Positions 1 to 13,044 of a stretch of DNA of 64,000 nt are shown here, one piece after another. Each line of letters begins with the position of its first letter. Position 1 is the first letter of the stretch. A program made the translations under genes and the position numbers. The DNA lies in contig CAJHZI010000649.1 in the NCBI GenBank assembly GCA_905160935.1, forward strand, positions 1,663,501 through 1,727,500, read 5' to 3'. Below the pieces are notes generated by a model. That model had not been told where the DNA came from. It saw nothing but the letters and a program-made list of their open reading frames with translations, and did not search any database. The stretch comes from Enchytraeus crypticus (taxonomy: Eukaryota > Annelida > Clitellata > Enchytraeida > Enchytraeidae).

Positions 1-768
1 ACTTTGTTAATCCCTTCACAAAGTCTATAGATGTCTTATCCATACTTTATGTAGCCTAAGCTTGGGAAAAATATGGCTTCTGAGGTGATTTCCCGTTGTC
101 TTCCTCAGTTAGAAGGATTAATTACCATTTAATCCTGGGGGTTTATAACTTAGCTACTGAAAAAGAACCGAGTGAATTACTACAGAAATTAAATTGGCAT
201 AATACAAAACTCTAAATGTGGTCACTTGTAAGTGTTGCACAAAAACAACAAGAAAAATCAATTGGTATCGAATTCTTAAATTAACTGTTTGCTTTATTGT
301 AAGCTTGTCAATTCGTAAATTTTGAGGAGATTAGAGATCAATCAATCAATAAGAATTTAAAGTCCGGTTCCTCATCATACGGCAATGTCAGGGACGTCTC
401 TTGCAGAATCTACACAAACAGGCGCCAAAGCGAGATAGGTTGGCTCAGTCGATATTGAGATTTTACAGTCACATAGTGAGAAAGGAAGAGGAGGATGTAG
501 TGAAGAGAGTTTGGAGAGATGAGACAGAGATTAAGTTACACAGTGATAGACTACAACTAACGTGGGATGTGGTGATTACGCGAGATGAAAAATTCATATC
601 ATATCGACTGATGATATGAAGTGGGTCACAGACGATTGGAGGTTTGTACCCCGACCATAGTTAAACTTGGTTAAAAAAAAGATTATGTAAACATGTCATT
701 TCATTTGAACCTCTGCATAAACAATACCCGTATATAAGTCAAAATGTTTCAAGTAATCTCTATCGTAT
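1..768. other. 3' flank of the unknown KEN-box gene
   Basis: No host exon is visible. Bases 352-400 carry an interspersed motif (core GATGTCAGGGACGTC-like) that recurs at 23544 and 32822. Bases 401-619 are open for 72 codons on the plus strand but match nothing I recognise. Bases 630-690 resemble the tail of the LINE 3'-end family described at 58160. A minus-strand AATAAA (TTTATT at 293-298) lies about 470 bases past the stop of the minus-strand gene and is a weak polyadenylation candidate. Confidence 0.4.
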
Positions 769-1062
769 TCAATGTTTCGAGAAATATATGACTGTATTCA
801 ACCTTCGAAGAAATTGACAAAAAGGAGAAGTCATTGTTGACTTTTCATCGTGGACCTGAGGCGTAGACTCTAGAATGCTTGTTTGACAGGCGGCAGACTC
901 GAGCGTTACCATAGCAACCTGAGGTGAACCTGGACGGGCTGAGATATCGTCATGAGAGGTTGTCATAGTAACAGAGGGACTTGTTGAGAGGCTGAAACCA
1001 CTCACAGCTGCCTGAAGTCTCATCAGCTGCTCATTCTTCTCTGATAACCTCATCTCATACTC
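769..1062 (-). CDS. KEN-box gene, terminal coding exon
   Basis: 97 codons plus stop after acceptor tttgtatag. It opens with the charged heptad-like segment EYEMRLSEKNEQLMRLQ and continues into Ser/Thr-rich sequence. Confidence 0.55.
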   Translation of the reverse strand, partial: EYEMRLSEKNEQLMRLQAAVSGFSLSTSPSVTMTTSHDDISARPGSPQVAMVTLESAACQTSILESTPQVHDEKSTMTSPFCQFLRRLNTVIYFSKH

Positions 1063-3333
1063 CTATACAAAACCACACTTCAATATTACAAATAAAATAT
1101 TTAACTTCAATAAACTCTCAAACATAGAAACAGGCTCAATGCACAATATTACCAATGAATTCTTAAATATAAAGAAGGCTCAGTGTATTTCTCAAAACAA
1201 CAAAAAGCTGTGTCGCACATATATAAGTTTGTATCACACATATAACTCCAAAACTTTTACATAGAAGTTTTCAACATATCAAGGGCTAAATAGAAAGAAT
1301 GATTACGTACAGCCTTAGAACATTAATATCTAGTTAGCTCCTTTAACATATAATAAACAGGTAGTCGTGTAGTTTTGAAACAGGTCACAGGTTCAAAGTC
1401 TCAGGTTTTTGCATACACTCTCCCGCAGGACTGGCAGTACACTTGTGATACAGAAATTTTAATAAACTTAGCCATACAAGTTAACAAGTTACAATACTGC
1501 ACTGTATATCAGGACTGTAGTTAATCTACAACCAAATATATCGTTTTAAAATAATTTTTTGAAAATATTCGATTACCTCTTTAATCTTCTGCATCTCATC
1601 CTGAACTGTTTGTTTAGCAATCACGTAGACCAGTGAGTTGATCATCACTTCTTTAGGCACAGACGGCTGCGACTTCTGAATGTTGCTCACAGCAGCACTG
1701 CTAGTAGGACAGGGAATCCTGTCGAAGCAACTCCTTCTTCCCTTTCTGTCTCTTAGAGCAGACGGCTCCAGAGCCGCAGGTGTTACTGGACTGTAGCAGT
1801 GGCTGCTGCGCTTCACAACAGCAAAGCGGCTCTGAGATGTAGCGTTGACTGTGTGGAGCGGATTCCTTGCAGGTGATGAAACTGTTGGTGCCAACGATTT
1901 AATAGCACCTACTACTGACATCCCTGCAATCGCGTTCTGTACAAACAGTTCATTTAACAGCTGATTAAATATAATCATGAAATTTAGGTACAGCTATAAA
2001 AGTACAATCCCACAGTACAAATATACAAGGCAATAAAAACAAACACCGTAGACTGAAGAGCATGTAAAAGATAGTTAATGAGCTAGTAAAAGCAGTAGTC
2101 AAGCATTAGCCAGGAAATCATTCACACTTAATTAATATCCTGACTACATCTACAATTGAACAATTAACTCAATTGATAGCAGAATAGCAAATACCATGCT
2201 ATTTAATATAACAAAGTATTCCACAAAGAGACCCAAAATGCTTCTTAGTTCAGGTGCTTTGGACTGATTTTTGGGTTTTAGATTTAGTACCATTTTTTGA
2301 GAAATCTTTTTTAGCATTGACATTTTTTGACACATTTTGTTATCGACTGAGATTTGGTTCAAGAGTACTTGAAGTGGTCATTTACGACAGTAGCACTCTA
2401 ATAGTCGTCATTCTATTAGTTAGTCAGTTAGATCTCTTCCTTACAAATATTAAATCAAGTGATCTATTTTGCTAGATAGGTATTTAAAATTTTCTAATGA
2501 TGATCACATTATTGCGTTATCGTTCAGTGGACACATGCAGGAAGAAGCTGAGCATAGTATGCATTTGGTCCTAAGTTGCAATTTAGCAATAAATGCAAAA
2601 TTAATAGAAATTTCATCTCTACTTGTCTACTGAATTTCAAATATATCCGACTGAATTAATGAGGTGGTAAAACTTGTAATCTATATAATTTTAAGACGGA
2701 CAATGTTTTGCAGCACAAACTTGTTCACTTAGCTAGTTTTATCATCTAATACCACTTTTTCCTTTGTTGTATACCACTTTTTATTGTTGTCTAATGATCT
2801 GCTAGTGTCAAATCCTTCATTAGCTAAAAATATTATTGTTGATAAATTATGTGATTAACTAGCTAGAAGCCACAACTGCCTCATCAACATCAACTATAGG
2901 TATTCGTAATTCCAAAACAATATCTAAATGCCCTAGTCTTCAGTTAATAATGAACAGAGGTGCATGGAAAATATACTAATGCACAAATTTAAAAAATAAA
3001 GTTAATATAAAAAGGATAGAATAAATTTTTAATGATGTATGGAAGGTCTCAGATATAAGCATGCATTGCACTATTTTAAGTATTGTAAACAATGAAAATG
3101 TAAATTTCTTAAAAACACAATCTTAGAGAATTAAATTAATATAAATCAACAGCTATTAAATTTCTAACATATTTTGAGAAACAATGGAAAATGTTAATGA
3201 CTAAAGTAAAAATAAAATAAAATAAAATAGCATATTTAGCTAGAAACTTTTAAATTAAACATAATATTTAAACATATCTTACTTCCTTATTAGCCTCTTC
3301 CAGTTCATGCATCATATCAGCCGGGTTTGCCAT
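769..3333 (-). CDS. Unknown three-exon gene with KEN box and short coiled-coil-like stretch
   Basis: Minus-strand gene with coding exons 3283-3333, 1577-1936 and 769-1062, predicting 234 residues; I do not recognise the family. The splice sites are seen directly: donor gtaaga after 3283, acceptor tttgtacag before 1936, donor gtaatc after 1577 and acceptor tttgtatag before 1062. Both junctions are in phase 0. The start MANPADMMHELEEANKE has acidic, helix-prone composition, and joining exons 1 and 2 creates N-K-E-N, a KEN-type APC/C degron. Exon 2 is Ser/Pro/Arg-rich and probably disordered. The exon 2-3 junction carries a heptad-like stretch (QDEMQKIKE, then EYEMRLSEKNEQLMRLQ). The tail is Ser/Thr-rich. 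A cell-cycle role is only a guess from the KEN motif. The exon structure is better supported than any function. An acceptor-like AG lies 13 bases before the ATG. Confidence 0.6.
1577..1936 (-). CDS. KEN-box gene, coding exon 2
   Basis: 360 bases, exactly 120 codons, phase 0 at both ends, flanked by a cag acceptor and a gtaatc donor. It is open throughout and richer in GC than the surrounding intron, which supports it as coding. Confidence 0.6.
2255..2440 (+). repeat. Interspersed repeat family R1, copy in intron 2 of the KEN-box gene
   Basis: Shares the order 'ctttggactgat ... gattttgg/ttttagatt ... gtagcactctaat...gtt' with 5415-5570 (plus), and in reverse with 52130-52250 and 59785-59890; a shorter related piece is at 13965-14035. 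No coding capacity or termini recognised. Confidence 0.5.
3283..3333 (-). CDS. KEN-box gene, coding exon 1
   Basis: Seventeen codons from ATG (complement of 3331-3333) to donor gtaaga. It is preceded by a pyrimidine-rich stretch and ttttag, 13 bases before the ATG. Confidence 0.55.
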
Positions 3334-3784
3334 CGTTGATTAAAAGCTAAAAATTAAGCAGAGACATCAACAAAATTTATCATATTAGATGCTATGGTCC
3401 TAGGTAAAGCTAGAGCATATTTAACTTTAAATCTCTTTGTCTGCTATTAACATGAAAATCATCAAAGATGTTTTACATTAAAAATATAATACAAACTGTT
3501 AACATGAAAATGCCAACAAATAAAGATATTTTGTGTCTAAAATATATTTAAATATAAAAATAAATGTAAAAGCTGGATCCTTTTATCAGTAAAAATTAAA
3601 TGATGAAAATTTGGCACGCAGTATAAATTAAATTTGCATAGATAAATTAAAGTAGACAATTCAGAAATGAATTCAAACCCTATAATCTGCTAATTTATTT
3701 GAGTTTATTTGAATTTAAAATGTACTTGTATATTGTCCTTCTCTATCCTACTAAACTATATTTTTATGTTATCTAAGTGTTTTA

Positions 3785-4154
3785 ATGAGTTTTAAACAAG
3801 CATGCAATTGCTTCCTGACTCGGTAACTTTAATTGACAGATCCTAAAGTGAATTGAACTCTCATTAACATAACATAACGGCACACTGGGTCAGGAAGCAC
3901 AGATGCTTGTTTAAGACCCATTTCCTCCTTCCTCTCCATGGTTATTAGTAATCGTTGCCTTTTGATGGCGCATCAATTGCAGCTGGCGCGGATTTAAGAA
4001 TAACGTTCCATCACCCTGGGATTTTTTTCCTTCCTAAGCTTTAACCAACACTCCGTCTTCCAATGTGGTCACCCACAAAGTACTAACGGAGGTCGATGCA
4101 GCTTAACTTCGATAATTGACGCGCAACTAAACCAAGTGCGCTAATCCCGCCGTC
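3785..4154 (-). repeat. 5S-rRNA-derived SINE-like element, copy 1
   Basis: Read on the minus strand, 4154 down to 4032 resembles 5S rRNA: the internal-promoter stretch GAAGTTAAGCTGCATCGACC is followed by GTTAGTACTTTGTGGGTGAC and a GGTGTTGG-like 3' end. It is too diverged and too rearranged at its 5' end to be a working 5S gene. It continues into a unique body (3900-4020) and a tail ending near ccgttatgttatg. The same head and body recur at 34869-35175. Just past the tail (3790-3830) is a copy of the flanking sequence that precedes the second element. Confidence 0.75.
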
Positions 4155-4760
4155 ATTGGCTTTATTCTCTACCGTGTTGATCTTAGAGCAAAATCTCTGA
4201 CATTAAATAATAATAATAATCATCATAATAATAACAGACATGTACAGTGAAATGGTCAGCTATGTTATATATCACTTTCAATACACTTGCTTAAACCGTA
4301 AGAAATTTAGTCTAATTTTCCGTATAACCACTCCCGTTAATGTCCGAGGTTTTACTGTCAGATCAACGCGGGATGACGCTGCCTAACACCTAAAGTATAA
4401 ACACTGCGCTATTGATACATTCACAGGACTGGTTTTTCGGAAAATTAAACAAACTGCCCAACGGTTTTAACATATAGTATTAAAAGTGATATATAAGAAC
4501 ATATTTGATCATTTCACAATAACTGGTGTTATTTATTTATTTACTGTTATGTAACTTATGTTACGTTATATTATTTTAATTTCTTTTTATATTTAAATTT
4601 CGCAAAAAATAACCTTACTTCGAATTCTTATAAACATTGCTAGCTTACCATAACGTGAAATTTCAGGGGTTATAATATGACCGCAGAAATTTTACGTTAT
4701 GGTAACATTGCATAAAAATGTTATCATTTCATTCGATCGTACTTTAGCAACAATCACGAC

Positions 4761-5423
4761 GTGATCTATTAAAAATAGATGCCATTGAATACCCCTCAAC
4801 TATATGCATCATATGCATAATTAATATATAAATTTCTACTGACATGATAAACATGAAAATTATTGTTAATATAAAGCAAATCAAGTTAATAATTTTGTTT
4901 AATTTAGAGGGTACCTTTAGAGGGTGCCTGTTGTGTCAAGTCCATATAAAGTGACTGATAAGTAGGTGAAAACAAAGATGAACAACTATACATATATACA
5001 CATCCCAATGGTTTAGACATCATCTTGGTACTGGGAGTGACAGAAGGTCAGATCGATATATCGAAAAGGTTAACTGATCATTTCACTGTAATGCGTATTA
5101 TTAAAACTTACCTTCATGCTCTAAGATACCTACTCGTTCTTTCTAGCATATGTGCTGCCCTGCTGATCTGGAATTCTCTTCCATCCCTTCTTCAGAACTT
5201 CAAAAGCCTTCGATTAAATCACATCTCGACCTTTGCTTTCTTGTGAGCAATTCCCTCTAAATTAATCAATATTTCAATGTACGCTCTAAATTAATAAAAA
5301 TTATTAACTTGATTTGCTTTATATTAACAATAATTTTCATGTTTATCATGTCAGTAGAAATTTATATATTAATTATGCGTGTAGTTGAGGGGTATTCAAT
5401 GGCATCTATTTTTAATAGATCAC
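4761..5423. repeat. Fold-back (inverted-repeat) element
   Basis: Bases 4761-4912 are nearly the reverse complement of 5279-5423, so a hairpin with arms of about 145-150 bp encloses a loop of about 370 bp. The loop includes a short open frame (5025-5246) with a WNSLP-type motif like the C-termini of CR1-like LINE proteins. The right arm runs directly into an R1 repeat copy. Confidence 0.65.
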
Positions 5424-5570
5424 TTTGGACTGATTATCTGGATTTTGGAATTTGCACCGTTTTTGGGCCTTCTTTATGCTCGCCGGCTTGATTTTGTCTC
5501 AATAGTGCTCGATGTTGTCATTGATGACTGTAGCACTCTAATTGTTGTTATGCTGTTGTTATGCTATTCC
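5415..5570 (+). repeat. Interspersed repeat family R1
   Basis: Second plus-strand copy of the sequence at 2255-2440, abutting the right arm of the fold-back element. Confidence 0.5.
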
Positions 5571-6077
5571 ATAGGCAGTTATAATGACCTACCTTTTCCT
5601 TCTCTATTTTCCAATCAGTTTCAATACGTTGCGACCAGCACGTAAACCTTATTTTCTTTATTATTTTCTTTTCTTGCTCTCTTTATCTTATTACTGGTTT
5701 TCTGAATTTTGGAATTTACACCGGTCTTGGATGTTCAAGCCGCCATCTATTTACTCAAGAAGGTTATATGGCCTATCTTTACTCTTGTATTTATATATGT
5801 AAAACAAAGTCGTGTTCGTAATGGCTCTTATAACTCAAGAACGGCTGGACAGATTTTAATGATCTCGGACATTTTGGATTCGTCTCCAGCAGCCCCTGCA
5901 TAATATCCAATAAAATATTTAAAAAATAATGAGCAATGACCAAAGAAATGATATAAATCTAAACACGTCGAAATTATAACATGCTCCCATCTGTCGAGTG
6001 ACTTACATATTTTGCTTACATCAGCTTACTATTTTAAAATACGATATGTTGACGTCATCTATTCAAAATTCTTACAA

Positions 6078-6160
6078 CGGAAGCATTAATGGTATAGTTG
6101 CTAGACTTTAACTCATGTGGTCTTGGTTCGATTCTGACTCGGGTCACCTTTATTTGTTAA
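6078..6160 (+). repeat. tRNA-like sequence (SINE head or tRNA pseudogene)
   Basis: An A-box-like TGGTATAGTTG and a B-box GGTTCGATTCT are spaced as in a tRNA, but no matching acceptor stem can be formed. This suggests a pol III-derived repeat rather than a functional tRNA. Confidence 0.4.
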
Positions 6161-6297
6161 AGTTTCATAAATTGTATAAGTTTCTTAGGATTAAAAATTT
6201 TTTAAATCTTAATATATCACACAAAGTCGGGGTTGTTTTGTATATTAAAATTAAAAACTCTTTCCGTCAAACCCTCTACCACACACACCGGTTGGGG

Positions 6298-7004
<707 letters not shown>

Positions 7005-7046
7005 TGATAGGCGGTACGAAGTCCGCCTGGTCAGCTAGTATATATA

Positions 7047-7834
7047 CACTGTGAGTCAAAAAAAAAACATGTGCGCAGTCTTTCGCCCATAACTTTGGTA
7101 TTAGTGAACCGATTTTTTAAAATTTTTGCATAAGTATAATCAGGAACACAGTTGCTATAAAATAACGTTAAGTGACTCTGTTAATTATTATTTTTGCGTT
7201 GAAGCAGTGCTTGAAAATATGCGCGACTGAAAATATTCAGTTTAAGTAAATCAATCGCTACAGAATGTTTACAAATCCGTGGCTTAACAAAAAACGAAAC
7301 AAGCAGTATTATACTGCTACTGTCAACTGTCAAAGCTTAATTATGCTCAAAGTGCCCTCCTTTAGCTGGAATACAAGCTCGGAGACGCTTGCGCCACTCA
7401 TCTATTGCTTTATCAATGACAGATTGCTTCATGTCTTGCCAACGTCCACCAGGCGTTGCTTCAACTCGTCCACGTTATTTATTTTCTTCTTTTCGGTGTA
7501 ATTTCTTTAATAAGCAATCTGGCCCTCCCAGAATCCAGTTTTTTGTTGGAAATTCGGCAATCAACCAATGTGAGCCACAACCCTTTAAGAGGTACAAGTT
7601 TTTGTGAACTCTTAATCTGCTTTAGTAAACACCATTTTAAAATTTAAACAAAGACAGACTATGTTTGTAAAATCGTCTGTTATTGTTTAAAATATACCGG
7701 AATTGTCACAAAAACTAGATTTAAGATTGATACTTTTCTTCTACTTTATAATTCTGAAAAAATTTCAAAATCGGTTCACAAATGTCAAAGTTGTGGATGA
7801 AATACTGCGCACATGTTTTTTACGACTCACAGTG
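7047..7834 (-). mobile_element. Tc1/mariner-like non-autonomous element, 788 bp, copy 1
   Basis: Terminal inverted repeats begin CACTGTGAGTC and match over roughly 70 bp at both ends (with the ACATGTGCGCAGT block). The element is flanked by TA on each side, the Tc1/mariner target duplication. On the minus strand the interior keeps a short piece resembling a transposase C-terminus (WQDMKQSVIDKAIDEWRKRL-type, then GGHFE-like), corresponding to 7340-7460. The rest of the transposase is absent, so it cannot move on its own. An opposite-orientation copy of identical length is at 56542-57329. Confidence 0.85.
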
Positions 7835-7924
7835 TATATATGGATTTACTCATAAGTCGCGATCACTGTTAGGTTGTTGAAATATCGCTCATGGCAACAA
7901 AACAAGCAAAGATTGAATCATTCC

Positions 7925-8460
7925 ATTTCGTTGCTTTAAAGGACAAAAGAAATTCCTTGGAGTGAAATCCTAAGAAAAAGGGTTAAGTTGGACAGGACAT
8001 ATGTTAAGACTACATGAAAATACTCCGATAAGAAAAGCGCTTAGATATATGGATTTTAAACTAATAAATTAAAGACACCGGTACGTATGGGAAATAAACA
8101 ACTTAATTAGACAATATAATAATCGAATATTTAATACATATATAAAACCTGTATTTCTATATATCAATGATTTATCGGTAATAACAAAAAGCATAGAAAA
8201 TAATATAGACGTATAGAAAATTGCTAAGAAATCTATTAAATCTTTACCTATAAAAAATGAAGTTTATGAGTTTATGATAGGACAAAAAATCATTGTAAGG
8301 AAATCATAAGGAAAAACGATAAAATTGGATAGAACATATGTTAAGACTACTTGAAATACTCCAATAAGAAAAGCACTTACATATATATTATTAACTAATG
8401 AATTAAAGATAGGTATGAGCAATAAGCATAACTTTATTAAGCAATATAATAAAGATTTTT
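7925..8460 (+). mobile_element. Two tandem fragments of a LINE C-terminus
   Basis: 7925-8170 and 8275-8460 are diverged copies of one another. The first translates in one frame to WTGHMLRLHENTPIRKALRY, the conserved W-x-GH-x-x-R region after the reverse transcriptase of RTE-like LINEs. Both are broken by stops and contain no reverse-transcriptase core. Confidence 0.55.
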
Positions 8461-9129
8461 AAGTATATTAGACAACAAATTCAATCTTGCGGATAGTGCT
8501 GCATATGATTTTGCCATGGATCGAGATCAGTGGAGAAAGAGGGTTGGAAAGACTACTCTATTGTCCACAAAGTGTTGCAAAATAAAGTTTGATAACATGA
8601 ATATTTAAAATTTGGTATTTAATTTGAGTGTTTTTCAGATTAAATTTTATTTATTTCATTTCGATTTGCAGATCAATATCATAGGATCATAACAGTGATG
8701 CATAGCACAAAGTCAAGGGAAAACTTTAGTCGCAGCCCTCAGGTCTCTTACGTGACCCCTCCAGTATACATTAACAAAAAGGGAAATAATTAAAATATAG
8801 CACAAAATAAAATCTGATTTCAATTTAGATGCAAGTTAGTGAAAATTTAAGCAAGTTTGAATTTATACAACTCATAATAATTTTTGTATTTTAAATAATT
8901 TTAAAGATGTAATGTAGGTTAGCTACATATTTTTACTATAGTTGTTATTTATTGTAACTTATTCTGACGTGTTCTCCCATTGGCTATCTGAATTTTTTAT
9001 TATTCATCAATTACGACACGTGCAGGTAACAGTTGGTTGATTCTTCTGTATCCCTGACACAACACCGTATTTGTACGTTTTATTGGCTAAATAGTATTAT
9101 TTATCTGTTATGTTTTAGGACTGGCAAAC

Positions 9130-9246
9130 ATGTCTAAGCAGATATCGCAAGAAACGTTTGATGAGGCAGTATTAGAGAATATCAATGAATTTGATATGAA
9201 CCCAGAAGAGGCTGTAGCTGAAGCCATCAGTCAGTTTGAGGCTCAG
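9130..9246 (+). CDS. ARMC6: ARMC6 coding exon 1
   Basis: 39 codons, phase 0 end, donor gtaaat. The exon itself begins at 9119 after tgttttag, leaving 11 untranslated bases (GACTGGCAAAC) before the ATG. Confidence 0.93.
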
Positions 9247-12200
9247 GTAAATATTCAGCAGTTCCTTGAACATTTTCAATAATTTTGCTGGGATATCATC
9301 TATTCCTGTTGCCTTTCCTCTCATCATACCATTTATCGTAGTATGAATTTCCTCATTCAATATGATGGCCCCTTTTGTCGTTTCCTATTTTTCCTCAAAT
9401 TTTAAATCCTCCTGAACAGGAATTCCATAATTTTTTATGTTTTTTATAAAGAGTCACTATTGAACCTTTCTGAAAATCGATAAAGTTTATGAAAATATTC
9501 TGCTGAAATTCTACACTCTGTTGAATTACATGACGCAAGATGAAAATTTATTTAATACCCAATCGCTAATCACAAGCGGGTTTCACTCCTGAAAACCGCT
9601 TGTGTTCTGTTAACCTTTTGTGTATTTCATTTGTTATTCTTTCAAGTAACACAGGATAAAAGACTTTGCCTGGTGCATATAATAATGTTATCTCTCTCCT
9701 AGTATTGCAATTGCTTAAATCTTTTGAATCTTTTTTGGTGGTCTTAACATTTGTGTCCCTCTTCAAACTCTTCGGTATGCTCACTGTTTTCTAAATGTTA
9801 TAGAACAATTTGTTTAGTACATTTGTTACGACTGTTGACTCATATTTTAGTAACTCTACTGTCATCTGATTTACTCCTATTATTCTTCAATTTCCTTAGG
9901 GTAGCTTCCATTTCTTGTAATGATATGTCACCTTGATCAATACTGTCTTCCTCAGCCATAGCTGGCATTATTGCAAGAGTGTTCAGTGAAGTTTCGGCAT
10001 TATTGCAAGAGTGTTCAGTGAAGTTTCCTGATTTAGAGTCTGAAAAGTGTTCAATTTGTTTTATGTTCTATACCTATTCAGTATGATTTTGTTTGTCTTC
10101 AGTATATTAGATTTATCACACTTTCTGGTAAAGCCCCCGACTATTCTGAAAAGTGTTTAATTGAGATTTTAATGTGCTACAGCTTGTTCTTCAGTGCATT
10201 TCTATTCATACCATGCTCTTCTATCTTTTTTGCGGTTTTAAAAATTTCTCTGTCAAGTTGTTGATACCTTTCAGGAATATATGTTCTTTTCAGTTTGCCG
10301 TTGCTGCTTGGTCTTCCTCTGTGCTTCTCTACTTTCTTCTACTTTCTGCCAGGTGTACATTAATGGAGTTATATTTAGTAATTAATTAATAATTAGCAAT
10401 AATAAATAATAATATTGTAATCATTATAAAAATATAGTTGCAGTCCTTAGGTGTTAACTACCCTGTACTTATATTAATGTACATGTATTTAGTAAATGTT
10501 GTTATATTTACCAATTCCTTTAGAATTAGTTTTTGGATGTTCATGCGAAATTCTAATTCGATACGTCAATGTATGTCAGGATCGATCATCTAAAATTTCT
10601 TTGTGCTACCTAATACATGAACTAATTGATCTGTTTAAGCTTTCCAAATTACTATTCGAGCCTGTATTCTTATTTTCGGTTACTATTGCTGTCTCAGTGG
10701 ATCTGCTAGTATGAGATGCTAGTGGATGTGCTGCGACTTCAGTTATCAACGTCAGATGATAAATTGACATTAAGCAACGTTTTAAACCTATCTTAATGCT
10801 TTATTTGCAGGGTGTATGTTTGGATTCCATCGTTAAGCAGTATCGACCAGCCAGCACTTCCGGCGATGCTCCAGCAAAACATCGAGTTGTTGAGCTGACA
10901 GAGCGGCTACTGGTACCAGCGAAATGTGACGATGCGGAAATAATTGACATATTAACAGAATTAGCTACATGTTGTGACGAAAATCTAGCACAAAGATGCC
11001 TAGCGTCAAAAACTGGGGCATACCCTCCCTTGCTCAACATCATCAAAAGTGCTGCAAGCAAGTCACCGCTAATGAATGCATCTATTAGGTGCTTGTCTGC
11101 TCTTACGAACGGACAGCCTGACATTCTGGATGACGCTGGATCAGAGATGCTGGTAAAGCTACTCACACGCGAAGAATCGACAGTAGCAGAGCTGATTATT
11201 ATCCTAGAGGTCGTATCGCGCTGCTGCGTGATGCACGAGGGTAACAGACAAAGATTTGTTGCCGATGGTCTGGTGTCAGTGGTAGGAAATATTCTCCTGC
11301 AGCATGGGAGGACTGACGGTGGGGCAGTGAAGCAGTGTTGTACTGTGTACTGCTCACTTATTCTGGACGATGATCCGAGGGTTCCATTTGGTAAACGTCA
11401 TGAGCATGCGAAGCTCATCGTTAATGAGCAAGATGCCATCAGGATGCTCATAGGTCTCTCTGCTGGTAAGTTAGGAATGCTACTGGATAGACTTTAACAT
11501 TTAATTACTATACAGGTATTATTATGTCTAAACTGAGAAAATGATATAGTTTATTTTCATTTTTAATACTGTTAAAACGAGGAATGTAAACGTTGAATGC
11601 CATTCATATTATATTTGTTCTAAGATATGCTGTATACTTGGTGTAAACTTTTTTATATGTATTCAGATTATACATATATATAATTATTATATATTATTAT
11701 TTGTAGCGGGTTCTTTATTTTAAATGGTGGAATTAAAATGTTAACATTAATTTTTTAGAATTAAATCATAATATTAATCTTTTGAATCTTCTACAATATG
11801 CTAAAACTGATTTATTATGATCTCTAAATTCAAATACAGCATATTAAAAGTAGCAGTAGGTGAGTAAATTCTAGATTAATAAATCGAAAATTAATACTGA
11901 AAGAAAATGGATGTTTAATGTGCAGACTACCAGGAGAACGTTGATATACTGGGGGAGATATTTGTGACTGTTGGACGTCTAGCAGTGAGAGATGAGTTCT
12001 GTCAACAGGTTCTTGATAACAACGGCGTCAAGAACCTTCTCACCGCTCTGCACAACAACAACGCCAAAGCGGTGAGCTGTCCTTGAAAAACATAAACTTG
12101 ATTCCATTTATTCTACAAAGATTTGCCTACATCTATTTATTTATATATTTATTTATTCAAAATTTCCATTTTGCATAGCAAATTCACAATGTAATATAAA

Positions 12201-13001
12201 TAATTGAATAGCACATAATTGCAAAATCAGGGTTAACCCAAGGCAGTAGGCACCTATAGGGACCCATACAAAGTCACATATATATACAATTATGCATATA
12301 TACATATATATACTCATATACATACACATGTACACATATACACATAAAATATACATATATATATACATATACATATATATGCTATCTGTGGTTCATTGGT
12401 ATTATATTACAAAAACAGATTTTTAAGATTTTTATCCTATCTTATATATATTTTAAAAGATATATTAGATTTTTTAAAATGCGGTTCTATAACCACGTCA
12501 CATACTTGTTTCGCATATCATGTTCGATCTCGTATTAATTAAGCGTTTTTACGGCTGTTTTGAGTTGGACTCACCATTATTACTTATAAAACTTCCGTAT
12601 CAAGACTCTAACAATGAGCCATGCTGAGCATGCATTAAAATTGTATTTATTTACTGTTGCAGTCGTTCGTAAGATCATGTCTCTCTTTACTCAAATCTCT
12701 ATGCGCAAGTGACTCGGTCAAGGTCGCTGTAATAAAAGAAGGAGGAGCCGAGACATTGATTGACAGCTTGGAGAGGCATGTGCGTAACGGTGCAGTGTGC
12801 GAGGTGGGATGTGCAGCATTGGCTGCGCTTGTGCTGCGTCATCCTGCGCACTGTGCTGCTGTGATGGAGTGCAAGGGTGCTTACTGCTTGGTCAGAGTGC
12901 TTGAGAATCATTCCGGGTCCATCGCTGTGCAAGTTTGTTAATAAATATTACATTACTCTCATCTATAATATCTCTATCTCTCTCTCACTCGCTCTCTGTC
13001 C

Positions 13002-13044
<43 letters not shown>

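Noticed and set aside
401..619. 72-codon frame as a small gene
   Set aside because: It lies next to interspersed repeat motifs, has no splice context and matches nothing recognised; more likely repeat sequence.
4032..4154. Functional 5S rRNA gene
   Set aside because: The 5' third does not match 5S, many positions differ, and a second copy carries the same non-5S body, so it is a repeat element.
6078..6160. Functional tRNA gene
   Set aside because: Box A and B are recognisable but no acceptor-stem pairing can be formed.
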